NCBI GenBank assembly: GCA_017396055.1
Contig: JAFQND010000109.1
Location: 1-10,165, forward strand
Direction: 5' to 3'
DNA length: 10,165 nucleotides
From: Oscillospiraceae bacterium
Lineage (GTDB): Bacteria > Bacillota > Clostridia > Oscillospirales > Ruminococcaceae
The position numbers were made by a program, and so were the translations under genes. This document shows positions 1-5,874 of the stretch, one piece after another. The notes beneath the pieces are model-generated. The model was not told where the DNA came from, searched no databases, and saw only the letters and a program-made list of their open reading frames with translations. The stretch's first letter is position 1; each line of letters begins with the position of its first letter.

Positions 1-114
1 AGCATGAATCAAACTGTCTGAGTTAGGAACAATATATTCTTTCTGTTCTTTTGCCACCTTTAATTTCAAGACATCATCGTAATTATCCCATGTAAGTCTC
101 TCCAGGTGAATCAT
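1..114 (-). CDS. GNAT family N-acetyltransferase, 5' part only
   Basis: Reading the minus strand from an ATG at 114 gives 38 codons without a stop, beginning MIHLERLTWDNYDDVLKL and continuing to a segment EYIVPNSDSLIHA at the window edge. A GGAGGA ribosome binding site lies at 122-127, 7 nt before the ATG. The opening beta strand, the helix with KVAKEQ and the N-S/D-x-S-L-x-A segment resemble the start of GNAT acetyltransferases of the spermine/spermidine-acetyltransferase-like type, which transfer acetyl from acetyl-CoA to an amine. The acetyl-CoA binding motif lies outside the window, so neither family nor substrate can be confirmed. The gene is downstream of rlmD on the same strand (91 nt gap) and may be co-transcribed or use its own weak promoter. 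Only 40 of its 114 visible bases are G or C, well below the neighbouring genes. Confidence 0.75.
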   Translation of the reverse strand, partial: MIHLERLTWDNYDDVLKLKVAKEQKEYIVPNSDSLIHA

Positions 115-151
115 TTTTGTTTCCTCCGTCAAATTCAAGTTTGTCGGTCAG

Positions 152-179
152 TTCATACTCGTTTTCAAATCTTTTGCAA
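152..179 (-). promoter_or_regulatory. Weak candidate promoter for the partial GNAT gene
   Basis: On the minus strand TTGCAA (174-179) and TATGAA (152-157) are separated by 16 nt, about 40 nt upstream of the GNAT start codon. The -35 is fair and the -10 poor, and there is no TG extension. No convincing terminator separates this site from the end of rlmD, so read-through is an equally good explanation for expression. Confidence 0.25.
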
Positions 180-205
180 GAACCGAAGCACGGACGCGCC
201 TTTCT

Positions 206-1453
206 TTATCTGCTCAGCAAAACGACGTTTTCAATATGGTGGGTCCAGGGGAACATGTCCACCGGCTGCATCTTTTTCACCTTATAGCCGCCCTTGACGA
301 GGGTCTGAAGATCACGGGCGAGGGTATCGGGATTGCAGGAGATATAGACAACCTTTTTGGGGCTCAGCTTCAGCACCGACGCGAGGAAACGTTTGTCGCT
401 GCCGGCTCTGGGGGGATCCATCAGAAGGACATCCAGCTTTTCGCCGTCCTCGGCCATCCGGCTCAAAAACTGACCGGCATCCGCCTCGATAAAGCGGATA
501 TTCTGCACGCCGTTGAGCTTCGCGTTCTGTTTTGCGTCGCGGACAGCGGCGGCATTGTTCTCGACACCGATGACTTCACCCGCTTTGGAGGCAGCGGCCA
601 TACCAATGGTACCGATACCACAGTAAGCATCCAGCACCCGTTCGCTGCCGGTGAGGGCGGCAAACTCCAGTGCCTTTGCATAGAGCACTTCGGTCTGGAT
701 GGGATTGACCTGATAGAAGGAACGGGGAGAGATACGGAAAGTCAGCCCGCAGAGCTTATCTTCGATATAACCGTTTCCGAAAAGGACTTCTTCATGTTTG
801 CCCAGCATCAGGGCGGTGTCGGTGTCGTTGACATTGAAGACGAGGGTCGTGATCTCGGGGTGTGCTTTCAAAAGCGCTTTTGCAAAGGCATTCTTCTGGG
901 AGAAAACAGCAGAGACTCCCACCAGCACCACCATCAGTTCGCCGGTATGGACGGCATGGCGGACGAGAACATGGCGGAACCATCCCTTACGGGAATAGGA
1001 GTCATAGGGTTCCAGCTTGAATGCGGGAAGCAGTCTGCGGACGGTGCCGGCGATCTCGGCGGCTTTTTTGTCCTCGATCATACAGCTGTCGGTAATGACG
1101 ATACGCTCTTCCTTCGACTGCCAGATGCCCGAAACGATCTTGCCGGCTCTTGTTTTTCCGAAGGCCACCTGTACCTTGTTGCGATAGTGGGTGGGATCTT
1201 CCATGCCGATGATAAAGGGCACGCGGCCGTATCCGCCCAGCAGTTTCTGCATCTTTGCCTGTTTCCAGCGCAGCTGATCCTCATAGGGGAGATTCTGCAT
1301 CTGGCATCCGCTGCATTTGCGGTAGTTGGGACAGATGCCTTCGCGCTTTCCTTTGGATTCCTCTTCCTCTTCGGGGGCAGGAGTGCGTCTTCTGGGCTTT
1401 AAGCCCTCGTAGAATTTCTTTCCGTTTTCTTCGTCACGGGGATATTTTTTCAT
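206..1453 (-). CDS. rlmD: 23S rRNA (uracil-5-)-methyltransferase, RlmD/RumA family
   Basis: A 415-residue SAM-dependent methyltransferase expected to place the 5-methyl group on uridine in 23S rRNA (U1939 for E. coli RlmD; Bacillus RlmCD also modifies U747). Visible motifs: a cysteine cluster C-x5-C-x2-C at residues 41-50 with a fourth candidate cysteine at 124, matching the [4Fe-4S] site of RumA; SPRSFYQVNP at 242-251; the SAM loop DAYCGIGTIG at 275-284; DPPRAG at 346-351; and SCNPDT at 372-377 with the catalytic Cys373. The conserved C-terminal glutamate is in HIENV near 408. The N-terminal 40 residues are highly charged (a KPRRR patch then a run of Glu) and are too short for the usual TRAM domain. 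The start at 1453 is preferred over the in-frame ATG at 1468, because a GGAGGT site overlaps that upstream codon. Which uridine is modified cannot be told from sequence. Confidence 0.93.
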   Translation of the reverse strand: MKKYPRDEENGKKFYEGLKPRRRTPAPEEEEESKGKREGICPNYRKCSGCQMQNLPYEDQLRWKQAKMQKLLGGYGRVPFIIGMEDPTHYRNKVQVAFGKTRAGKIVSGIWQSKEERIVITDSCMIEDKKAAEIAGTVRRLLPAFKLEPYDSYSRKGWFRHVLVRHAVHTGELMVVLVGVSAVFSQKNAFAKALLKAHPEITTLVFNVNDTDTALMLGKHEEVLFGNGYIEDKLCGLTFRISPRSFYQVNPIQTEVLYAKALEFAALTGSERVLDAYCGIGTIGMAAASKAGEVIGVENNAAAVRDAKQNAKLNGVQNIRFIEADAGQFLSRMAEDGEKLDVLLMDPPRAGSDKRFLASVLKLSPKKVVYISCNPDTLARDLQTLVKGGYKVKKMQPVDMFPWTHHIENVVLLSR

Positions 1454-1460
1454 GGTACAG

Positions 1461-1466
1461 ACCTCC
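1461..1466 (-). promoter_or_regulatory. Ribosome binding site that sets the rlmD start
   Basis: GGAGGT on the minus strand lies 7 nt before the ATG at 1453. It overlaps the region just inside the alternative ATG at 1466-1468, which itself has no Shine-Dalgarno sequence upstream. This supports a protein beginning MKKYPRDEEN rather than MEVCTMKK. Confidence 0.85.
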
Positions 1467-1494
1467 ATGGAGTAATTCGGATATCATTGCTCTT

Positions 1495-1523
1495 ATTCTA
1501 TCATATTTCATGCGCGGATTCAA
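1495..1523 (-). promoter_or_regulatory. Promoter for rlmD
   Basis: On the minus strand TTGAAT (1518-1523) and TAGAAT (1495-1500) are spaced by exactly 17 nt, with a TG one base before the -10 (TGATAGAAT, an extended -10). A transcript would begin near 1488, giving a leader of about 35 nt. The -35 hexamer is back-to-back with that of the plus-strand promoter, with 10 nt between them. Confidence 0.7.
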
Positions 1524-1533
1524 TTTCTTTTGC

Positions 1534-1562
1534 TTGCAGACAATAAGATTCAATGATACAAT
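1534..1562 (+). promoter_or_regulatory. Promoter for the HAD-GNAT-RsmF-GH43 operon
   Basis: TTGCAG (1534-1539) and TACAAT (1557-1562) are separated by 17 nt, with an extended -10 TG (TGATACAAT). Transcription would start near 1569, about 30 nt before the HAD start codon. The 11-mer TGATACAATAA here recurs exactly at the anmK promoter (5826-5836). Confidence 0.7.
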
Positions 1563-1599
1563 AAAAGAAATATGATTCACGGTAAAGGAGGCGGCATAT

Positions 1600-2253
1600 A
1601 TGCCGATCCATGCGGTTATTTTTGATATGGACGGTGTACTGCTGGACACCGAAAGACTGCTTTATAAATACTGGCTGCAGGCGGCAAAAGAGCTGGGCTA
1701 TCCCCTCAAGCCGCAGCACGCTCTCGATCTCAGAAGCCTTGCGGGAAAATTTGCCGCCGAATATATCAGAGACCATATCTCACCGGACATCGATTACGAT
1801 AAACTGAGACAGCGCCGCAGGGAACTGATGAGCGCCGACCTTGAGGCAAACGGTATCCCCGCAAAGCCGGGCGCGGCAGAACTTCTGACCATGCTCAGAC
1901 AAAAAAGGCTGAAAACCGCCGTTGCGACCGCGACCGACGAGCCCCGCACGAGAAAATATCTTGCCGAGGTCGGTATTCTCGATCTGTTTGACCATATCTG
2001 TTGTGCAACCATGGTCGAAAACGGCAAGCCGATGCCGGATGTCTATCTGTTCGCCTGTACTCAACTGAAAGAGCGTCCCGAAGACTGCATCGCCGTGGAG
2101 GATTCTCCCAACGGTGTTCTCTCTGCCCATCGCGCCGGCTGCAGAGTCGCCATGATCCCCGACCTTTCCCAGCCGGACGAGGCGACCGCCGCGCTATTGA
2201 CCTATAAAGCCGAAAGCCTCACCGCCCTCGGCAATATTCTGGAGGCATTATGA
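1600..2253 (+). CDS. HAD-family hydrolase, beta-phosphoglucomutase/phosphatase-like
   Basis: A 217-residue cytoplasmic haloacid-dehalogenase-superfamily enzyme, probably a sugar-phosphate phosphatase or beta-phosphoglucomutase-like protein. All four HAD motifs are visible: DMDGVLLDT at 9-17 (nucleophile Asp9, acid/base Asp11), Thr110 in AVATAT, Lys143 in GKPMPD, and the Mg-binding acidic pair Glu167-Asp168 in VEDSPNG. The helical segment between motifs I and II (about 18-88) is the cap that defines subfamily I and chooses the substrate. Length is normal for the family. The ATG at 1600 follows a strong AAAGGAGG site (1584-1591) with 8 nt spacing. It is the first gene of the unit, and its stop overlaps the next start. 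The true substrate cannot be read from the sequence; the GH43-like gene in the same unit makes a sugar phosphate plausible, but that is inference. Confidence 0.9.
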   Translation: MPIHAVIFDMDGVLLDTERLLYKYWLQAAKELGYPLKPQHALDLRSLAGKFAAEYIRDHISPDIDYDKLRQRRRELMSADLEANGIPAKPGAAELLTMLRQKRLKTAVATATDEPRTRKYLAEVGILDLFDHICCATMVENGKPMPDVYLFACTQLKERPEDCIAVEDSPNGVLSAHRAGCRVAMIPDLSQPDEATAALLTYKAESLTALGNILEAL

Positions 2254-2771
2254 TACTGCACACAAAACGTCTGACTCTCCGGCCGCTCGCCGTCTCTGAT
2301 CTGGATACGGCACATGCCTATCTGGGGGACGGGGAAAACTGTCCGTATATGATCTTTCTGCCCCACGATACCAAAGAGGAGACCCTTTCCTATCTGCAGG
2401 AGGCCGAAGCGGAGTGGAAAAAAGAAACGCCGCGGCATCTTCATTTTGCCGTTTTACTGGACAGCGATCATATCGGCGAAGCCTTTCTCTATATCATGGA
2501 CGGTCTTGGCGAGCTGGGCTGGCTCGTCCGGAACGATATGCGAGGTCACGGCTATGCCCTTGAGGCGGCCGAAGCACTGCGGGATTTCGCCTTCCGCGAT
2601 CTGAAGCTGAAAACGCTGGTCGCCCACTGTGACACCCGAAACCTCGCCTCCGAGCGGATCATGCAGAAACTGGGAATGACTGTGCACGAACACGGCAGAC
2701 GGCGTAACCGCGTCTGTCCCGATATCGAAGCCGACGAGATCGGCTATATTCTGACGAATGGAGCGATCTGA
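2250..2771 (+). CDS. GNAT family N-acetyltransferase, RimJ/RimL-like
   Basis: A 173-residue acetyl-CoA-dependent N-acetyltransferase. It opens with the typical beta strand TKRLTLRPL. The acetyl-CoA pyrophosphate-binding loop is RGHGYA at 98-103, the R/Q-x-x-G-x-G/A signature, followed by the helix ALEAAEALRDFAF. The second half of the cofactor site is NLASERIMQKLGM at 131-143. This layout matches the RimJ/RimL subgroup, which acetylates ribosomal-protein N-termini or small amines; substrate specificity cannot be assigned. The ATG at 2250 overlaps the HAD stop codon (ATGA), with a GGAGG site at 2241-2245 only 4 nt before it, so translation is probably coupled. Its stop in turn overlaps the next start (TGATG). 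Complete and in frame. Confidence 0.9.
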   Translation: MILHTKRLTLRPLAVSDLDTAHAYLGDGENCPYMIFLPHDTKEETLSYLQEAEAEWKKETPRHLHFAVLLDSDHIGEAFLYIMDGLGELGWLVRNDMRGHGYALEAAEALRDFAFRDLKLKTLVAHCDTRNLASERIMQKLGMTVHEHGRRRNRVCPDIEADEIGYILTNGAI

Positions 2772-4138
2772 TGCTGCCTGAAGCTTTTTTACAGAGAATG
2801 GAATCCCTTCTCGGGGAGGAATATCCCGCTTTCCGGGCGGGTTTGGAAGAAGACCGCGCCTTTGGCCTCAGAGCAAATCTTCTGAAGATCTCACCACAGG
2901 GGCTGCCAGGGCTGGTGCCCTTCCCGCTGGAGCCCGTCGCATGGGCAAAAGAAGGCTTTTACTACCACGAAGAAGACCGTCCCGGCCGTCATCCGCTGCA
3001 TGAGGCAGGCCTTTACTATATCCAGGAGCCCAGCGCCATGTCCGCTGCGGCGATCCTTGACCCGAAACCCGGTGAGCGGGTACTGGACCTCTGTGCGGCT
3101 CCCGGCGGCAAGACCACCCATCTGGCCGGACGGATGCAGGGAAAGGGATTGCTCATAGCCAACGAGATCATACCGAACAGAGCAAAGATCCTGGCACAGA
3201 ATCTGGAGCGGCTGGGCGTTTCCAACGCTGTTGTCCTCAATGAAGACTCCGGACGGTTGGCCGAACGACTGCCCGGCTTTTTCGACAAGATCCTGGTGGA
3301 TGCCCCCTGTTCCGGCGAGGGAATGTTCCGTAAAGACCCCGACGCCTGTGATCACTGGAGCCCCGAAAATGTACGGATGTGTGCCGACCGGCAGCTGATG
3401 ATCCTTCAGAATGCGGTAAAGATGCTCCGTCCCGGCGGAAAGCTGGTCTATTCCACCTGTACCTTCTCGCCCGAAGAAAACGAGGGCAGCGTAAAAGCCC
3501 TGCTGGAAGCTGAGCCGGAGATGAAGCTCATTGACACCGGACTCGGCGAATTCTTCTCGCCCGGACATCCCGAATGGGTAAACGGTCCCGAAGAGCTCCA
3601 CAAAACCGTCCGCATCTGGCCCCATAAAGTAAGGGGCGAAGGACATTTTGCCGCATTGTTCGAAAAATCGGCTGATGCATCCTCCTGGGCAGAGCCTGCT
3701 GCCCCCGTCCCCTGTAAGGACAAAGCCGCGCTGGAATCCTTCCGCAGCTTCTGTAAAGACGCCCTGACCTGTGACCCTCTTGCAGAAGGAACTCCCGTCC
3801 TCTTCGGCAGCGAGCTTTACCGCATCCCCGAAGGGGGATTTGACCTGGCAGGTTTGAAGGTGGCGCGCCCCGGTCTGCATCTGGGCACGCTGAAAAAGAA
3901 CCGCTTTGAGCCCGCTCATGCCCTCTGTCTTGCGCTGAAAAAAGATGATTTCAGACTGTCGGCAGATTTTCCTTCCGATGGTGCCGGGATCGCTTCTTTC
4001 CTCAGGGGCGGGACTCTGAACGCCGATCTGAACGGCTGGCTGGCTGTACTCTCCGACGGATATCCCATCGGCTGGGGCAAGGCAAGCGGCGGAATTATCA
4101 AGAATCATTATCCCAAGGGTCTGCGGATCATGGGCTGA
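2771..4138 (+). CDS. RsmB/NOP-family rRNA cytosine-5-methyltransferase (RsmF/YebU-like)
   Basis: A 455-residue SAM-dependent RNA m5C methyltransferase. Motif I is DLCAAPGGKTTHLA at 106-119; the acidic NE at 131-132 probably contacts the SAM ribose. Motif IV is DAPCSGEGMFRKD at 177-189, with Cys180. Motif VI is STCTFSPEENE at 228-238, with Cys230. The NOP2/Sun family uses this pair of cysteines, the motif VI one for attack on C6 and the motif IV one for release. HKVRGEGHFAALF at 285-297 is the usual end of the catalytic domain. The remaining ~155 residues fit the PUA-like RNA-binding tail of RsmF-type enzymes, including a GWGK segment near the end. E. coli RsmF modifies C1407 of 16S rRNA; the exact target here is not known. 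The start overlaps the upstream stop by 1 nt, with GGAG at 2760-2763. Confidence 0.92.
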   Translation: MLPEAFLQRMESLLGEEYPAFRAGLEEDRAFGLRANLLKISPQGLPGLVPFPLEPVAWAKEGFYYHEEDRPGRHPLHEAGLYYIQEPSAMSAAAILDPKPGERVLDLCAAPGGKTTHLAGRMQGKGLLIANEIIPNRAKILAQNLERLGVSNAVVLNEDSGRLAERLPGFFDKILVDAPCSGEGMFRKDPDACDHWSPENVRMCADRQLMILQNAVKMLRPGGKLVYSTCTFSPEENEGSVKALLEAEPEMKLIDTGLGEFFSPGHPEWVNGPEELHKTVRIWPHKVRGEGHFAALFEKSADASSWAEPAAPVPCKDKAALESFRSFCKDALTCDPLAEGTPVLFGSELYRIPEGGFDLAGLKVARPGLHLGTLKKNRFEPAHALCLALKKDDFRLSADFPSDGAGIASFLRGGTLNADLNGWLAVLSDGYPIGWGKASGGIIKNHYPKGLRIMG

Positions 4139-4153
4139 AAAGGAGAAATTGGT

Positions 4154-4972
4154 ATGAAGACAAACGAGATCAATATCAGAGACCCCTTTGTGCTCCCCTT
4201 TGAGGGAAAATATTATATGTACGGCACCAGAGGCTGGAACTGTACCGGTTTTGATGCCTATGTCAGCGAGGATCTGGAAAACTGGGAGAAGATCCCCTCT
4301 GTTTTTGAAAAACCCGAAGACTTCTGGGCAACTGAAAACTACTGGGCACCCGAAGTGCATTATTATAATGGAAAATTCTATATGTTCGCTTCCTTCAAAG
4401 ACCCGGCATATACAAGAGCGACTCAGATTCTCGTGGCCGACAGACCGGAAGGTCCCTTTACCGTACACAGCAAACGGATCACCCCCGATGACTGGGAATG
4501 CCTCGACGGCACCCTCTATGTGGAAGACGGTGTCCCCTATATGGTTTTCTGTCACGAATGGGTACAGGTACGAAACGGCGAAGTCCGGGCGGTCGAGCTG
4601 GAAAAAGATCTTTCCCGCGCAAAAGGCGAACCCTTCCTTCTCTGGACCGGCAAAGACGCCCCCTGGGTCACCTGTTATGACGGCAAAGAAGGGGACTATG
4701 TCACCGACGGGCCTTTCTTCTTCCGCGGCAGAGACGGCAGGCTCTGTTTCCTCTGGTCCAGCTTTGGCGAAGAGGGCTATGCCACCGGCATCGCTTATTC
4801 CGATGACAACACCATCCGCGGAAAATGGCTTCAGAAAGAAGAGACCGTCTTCAAAAAAGACGGCGGCCATGCCATGATCTTTGAGACCTTTGACGGCAAA
4901 CGGATGATCTCGCTGCACTCGCCCAATTCCGCACTGGATGAAAGGCCTGTTTTCCTGCCCTTTGTATTCTAA
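4154..4972 (+). CDS. Glycoside hydrolase family 43-like protein, intracellular
   Basis: A 272-residue five-bladed beta-propeller protein of the GH43 type, a group acting on arabinose- or xylose-containing glycans. Blade-start signatures are visible: NIRDPFVLPFEGKYYMYGT at 7-25 with the expected catalytic base Asp10; WAPEVHYYNGKFYMF at 64-78; LDGTLYVEDGVPYMVF at 117-132 with the likely pKa-tuning Asp118; TDGPFFFRGRDGRLCFLWSS at 184-203; and GGHAMIF with SLHSPN at the end. Where classical GH43 enzymes have the general-acid glutamate (typically in EGP), this protein has Asp185 in DGP. No signal peptide or membrane segment is present, so it would act on imported oligosaccharides. The RBS AGGAG (4141-4145) is 8 nt before the ATG, 15 nt after the methyltransferase stop. 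It is the last gene before a strong terminator. The precise substrate is unknown. Confidence 0.85.
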   Translation: MKTNEINIRDPFVLPFEGKYYMYGTRGWNCTGFDAYVSEDLENWEKIPSVFEKPEDFWATENYWAPEVHYYNGKFYMFASFKDPAYTRATQILVADRPEGPFTVHSKRITPDDWECLDGTLYVEDGVPYMVFCHEWVQVRNGEVRAVELEKDLSRAKGEPFLLWTGKDAPWVTCYDGKEGDYVTDGPFFFRGRDGRLCFLWSSFGEEGYATGIAYSDDNTIRGKWLQKEETVFKKDGGHAMIFETFDGKRMISLHSPNSALDERPVFLPFVF

Positions 4973-4977
4973 AAAAG

Positions 4978-5015
4978 AAACCTCTGTGAGCCTTTCTGGT
5001 CCACAGAGGTTTTTT
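4978..5015. terminator. Bidirectional intrinsic terminator
   Basis: A perfect 11-bp stem pairs AAACCTCTGTG (4978-4988) with CACAGAGGTTT (5002-5012) around a 13-nt loop. On the plus strand it ends in a T6 run (5010-5015). On the minus strand the stem is followed by CTTTTTT (4971-4977 read in reverse). It therefore ends the GH43-side operon and also the convergent CarD-family gene, whose stop codon is 37 nt away. Confidence 0.93.
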
Positions 5016-5048
5016 CAGTGTTCGGGATGTTAAAAAGAAGCGAATCGA

Positions 5049-5561
5049 TCAGAGTTTTTGAATACCCTCGATTCTCCGGATGATGTAAGGCAGGACTTCT
5101 TCCGGCCGGATGTTCAGCGCCAGCGCGAACTGGTCGTACAAAAGCCGCTCGGCTTCCTTGAAGGCGCGCTCATCTGCCATATGGAGCTTTCTTCCTTTTT
5201 CGCCCTGTTCTTTCTGATGAAGATACAGCGTTTTGATCATGCGGACCAGCATCCGGCTGTCGCCTTCTGCCAGGAGCTCTTTATATCTGATCTTGCGCTC
5301 CGCTTCATTTTCCACCCAGAGAAAGCCCTCACCGGGCATCTCGCGGATAATGTCATCGATCTCTTCTGCAGTCAATACCCGTCTCATCCGTCCGACAAGC
5401 TTTTCAACGTCAGCAGGGACAAATACGACAGCTTCCTTCCGGTAAACCGGCTGAAGGATATAATACTCTCTGGGGCCTGCCCCCAGATCTCTCTTTCCGA
5501 TCTCGACGATCTCACAAGCGCCTTCTGTGCCATACAGAACAACGTCACCGACTTTAAACAT
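5049..5561 (-). CDS. CarD family transcriptional regulator
   Basis: A 170-residue protein of the CarD/CdnL family, which bind the RNA polymerase beta subunit and influence open-complex formation at promoters. The N-terminal RNAP-interacting Tudor-like domain spans about residues 1-60 and opens with the typical FKVGDVVLYGTEGACEIVEI, followed by YYILQPVY and VFVPAD. The rest is helical, as expected for the DNA-contacting domain, and ends in LNIRPEEVLPYIIRRI. Length is typical. The ATG at 5561 has an AAGGAG site (5568-5573) 6 nt upstream. It is a single-gene unit with its own promoter, convergent with the upstream operon and divergent from anmK. Whether it is a global factor or a specialised paralogue cannot be told, since clostridial genomes often carry several copies. 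Confidence 0.92.
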   Translation of the reverse strand: MFKVGDVVLYGTEGACEIVEIGKRDLGAGPREYYILQPVYRKEAVVFVPADVEKLVGRMRRVLTAEEIDDIIREMPGEGFLWVENEAERKIRYKELLAEGDSRMLVRMIKTLYLHQKEQGEKGRKLHMADERAFKEAERLLYDQFALALNIRPEEVLPYIIRRIEGIQKL

Positions 5562-5679
5562 GGCGATCTCCTTCTCTTAAAAAACAGAAAAACGGCCGTC
5601 AGGAAACATCCCGAACAAACCGCGCACAAACCCGCATTGTACAAAGGAGCATCCTGCCCCCATTTTCATTTACAGATTC

Positions 5680-5709
5680 ATTATATCATTTTTCCGTTTG
5701 AAATGTCAT
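5680..5709 (-). promoter_or_regulatory. Promoter for the CarD-family gene
   Basis: On the minus strand ATGACA (5704-5709) and a perfect TATAAT (5680-5685) are separated by 18 nt, with an extended -10 (TGATATAAT). The expected start near 5673 gives a leader of about 110 nt. Confidence 0.7.
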
Positions 5710-5805
5710 AGGCATCTGCGACAAAGTTTATACTGGCTATCGTTGGTCAGAATGCGCATGGAGACTCCGGAAAGCGATAATTTCGCCCGATTTTTTCTGT
5801 TTCTA

Positions 5806-5834
5806 TTGTTCTTCCGAAAGAATCGTGATACAAT
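5806..5834 (+). promoter_or_regulatory. Promoter for the anmK operon
   Basis: TTGTTC (5806-5811) and TACAAT (5829-5834) are separated by 17 nt, with an extended -10 TG. Transcription would begin near 5841, 34 nt before the anmK ATG. The surrounding TGATACAATAA is identical to the sequence at the other plus-strand promoter (1554-1564). Confidence 0.72.
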
Positions 5835-5874
5835 AATCGTGAATACGGACATTTGTTTCAAGGAGGCAGACAGC

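Larger units (their letters stand above)
5562..5874. other. Divergent intergenic region between the CarD-family gene and anmK
   Basis: This 313-nt stretch has no supported gene. It holds one promoter for each side, a CarD-gene leader of about 110 nt without an obvious riboswitch or attenuator, and the anmK ribosome binding site. The ~95 nt between the two promoters show only a 4-bp inverted repeat (GCGA...TCGC at 5774-5786), which is too small to call an operator. An open frame extends upstream of anmK from 5698, but it lacks a ribosome binding site and overlaps the promoter, so it is not treated as coding. Confidence 0.7.

Noticed and set aside
236..1402. A 388-codon plus-strand frame opposite rlmD
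   Set aside because: rlmD carries unmistakable methyltransferase motifs on the minus strand; the opposite frame is a shadow with no RBS or domain.
2891..4918. A 675-codon open frame on the minus strand across the RsmF-like and GH43-like genes
   Set aside because: Both plus-strand genes have full conserved motif sets, whereas this frame has no ribosome binding site or recognisable domain and crosses a gene boundary; it is a by-product of the codon bias of the real genes.
5698..5734. TTGAAA with TATACT as another plus-strand promoter
   Set aside because: The spacing is 25 nt, far outside the usual range.
5774..5796. Small inverted repeat GCGA...TCGC followed closely by a T-run, as a possible terminator or operator
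   Set aside because: A 4-bp stem is too weak for an intrinsic terminator and no gene ends upstream of it on that strand.
5698..5874. N-terminal extension of AnmK by 59 residues
   Set aside because: The extension contains the promoter, lacks an RBS, and the family start with GLMSGT follows the ATG at 5875 that has a strong AGGAGG.
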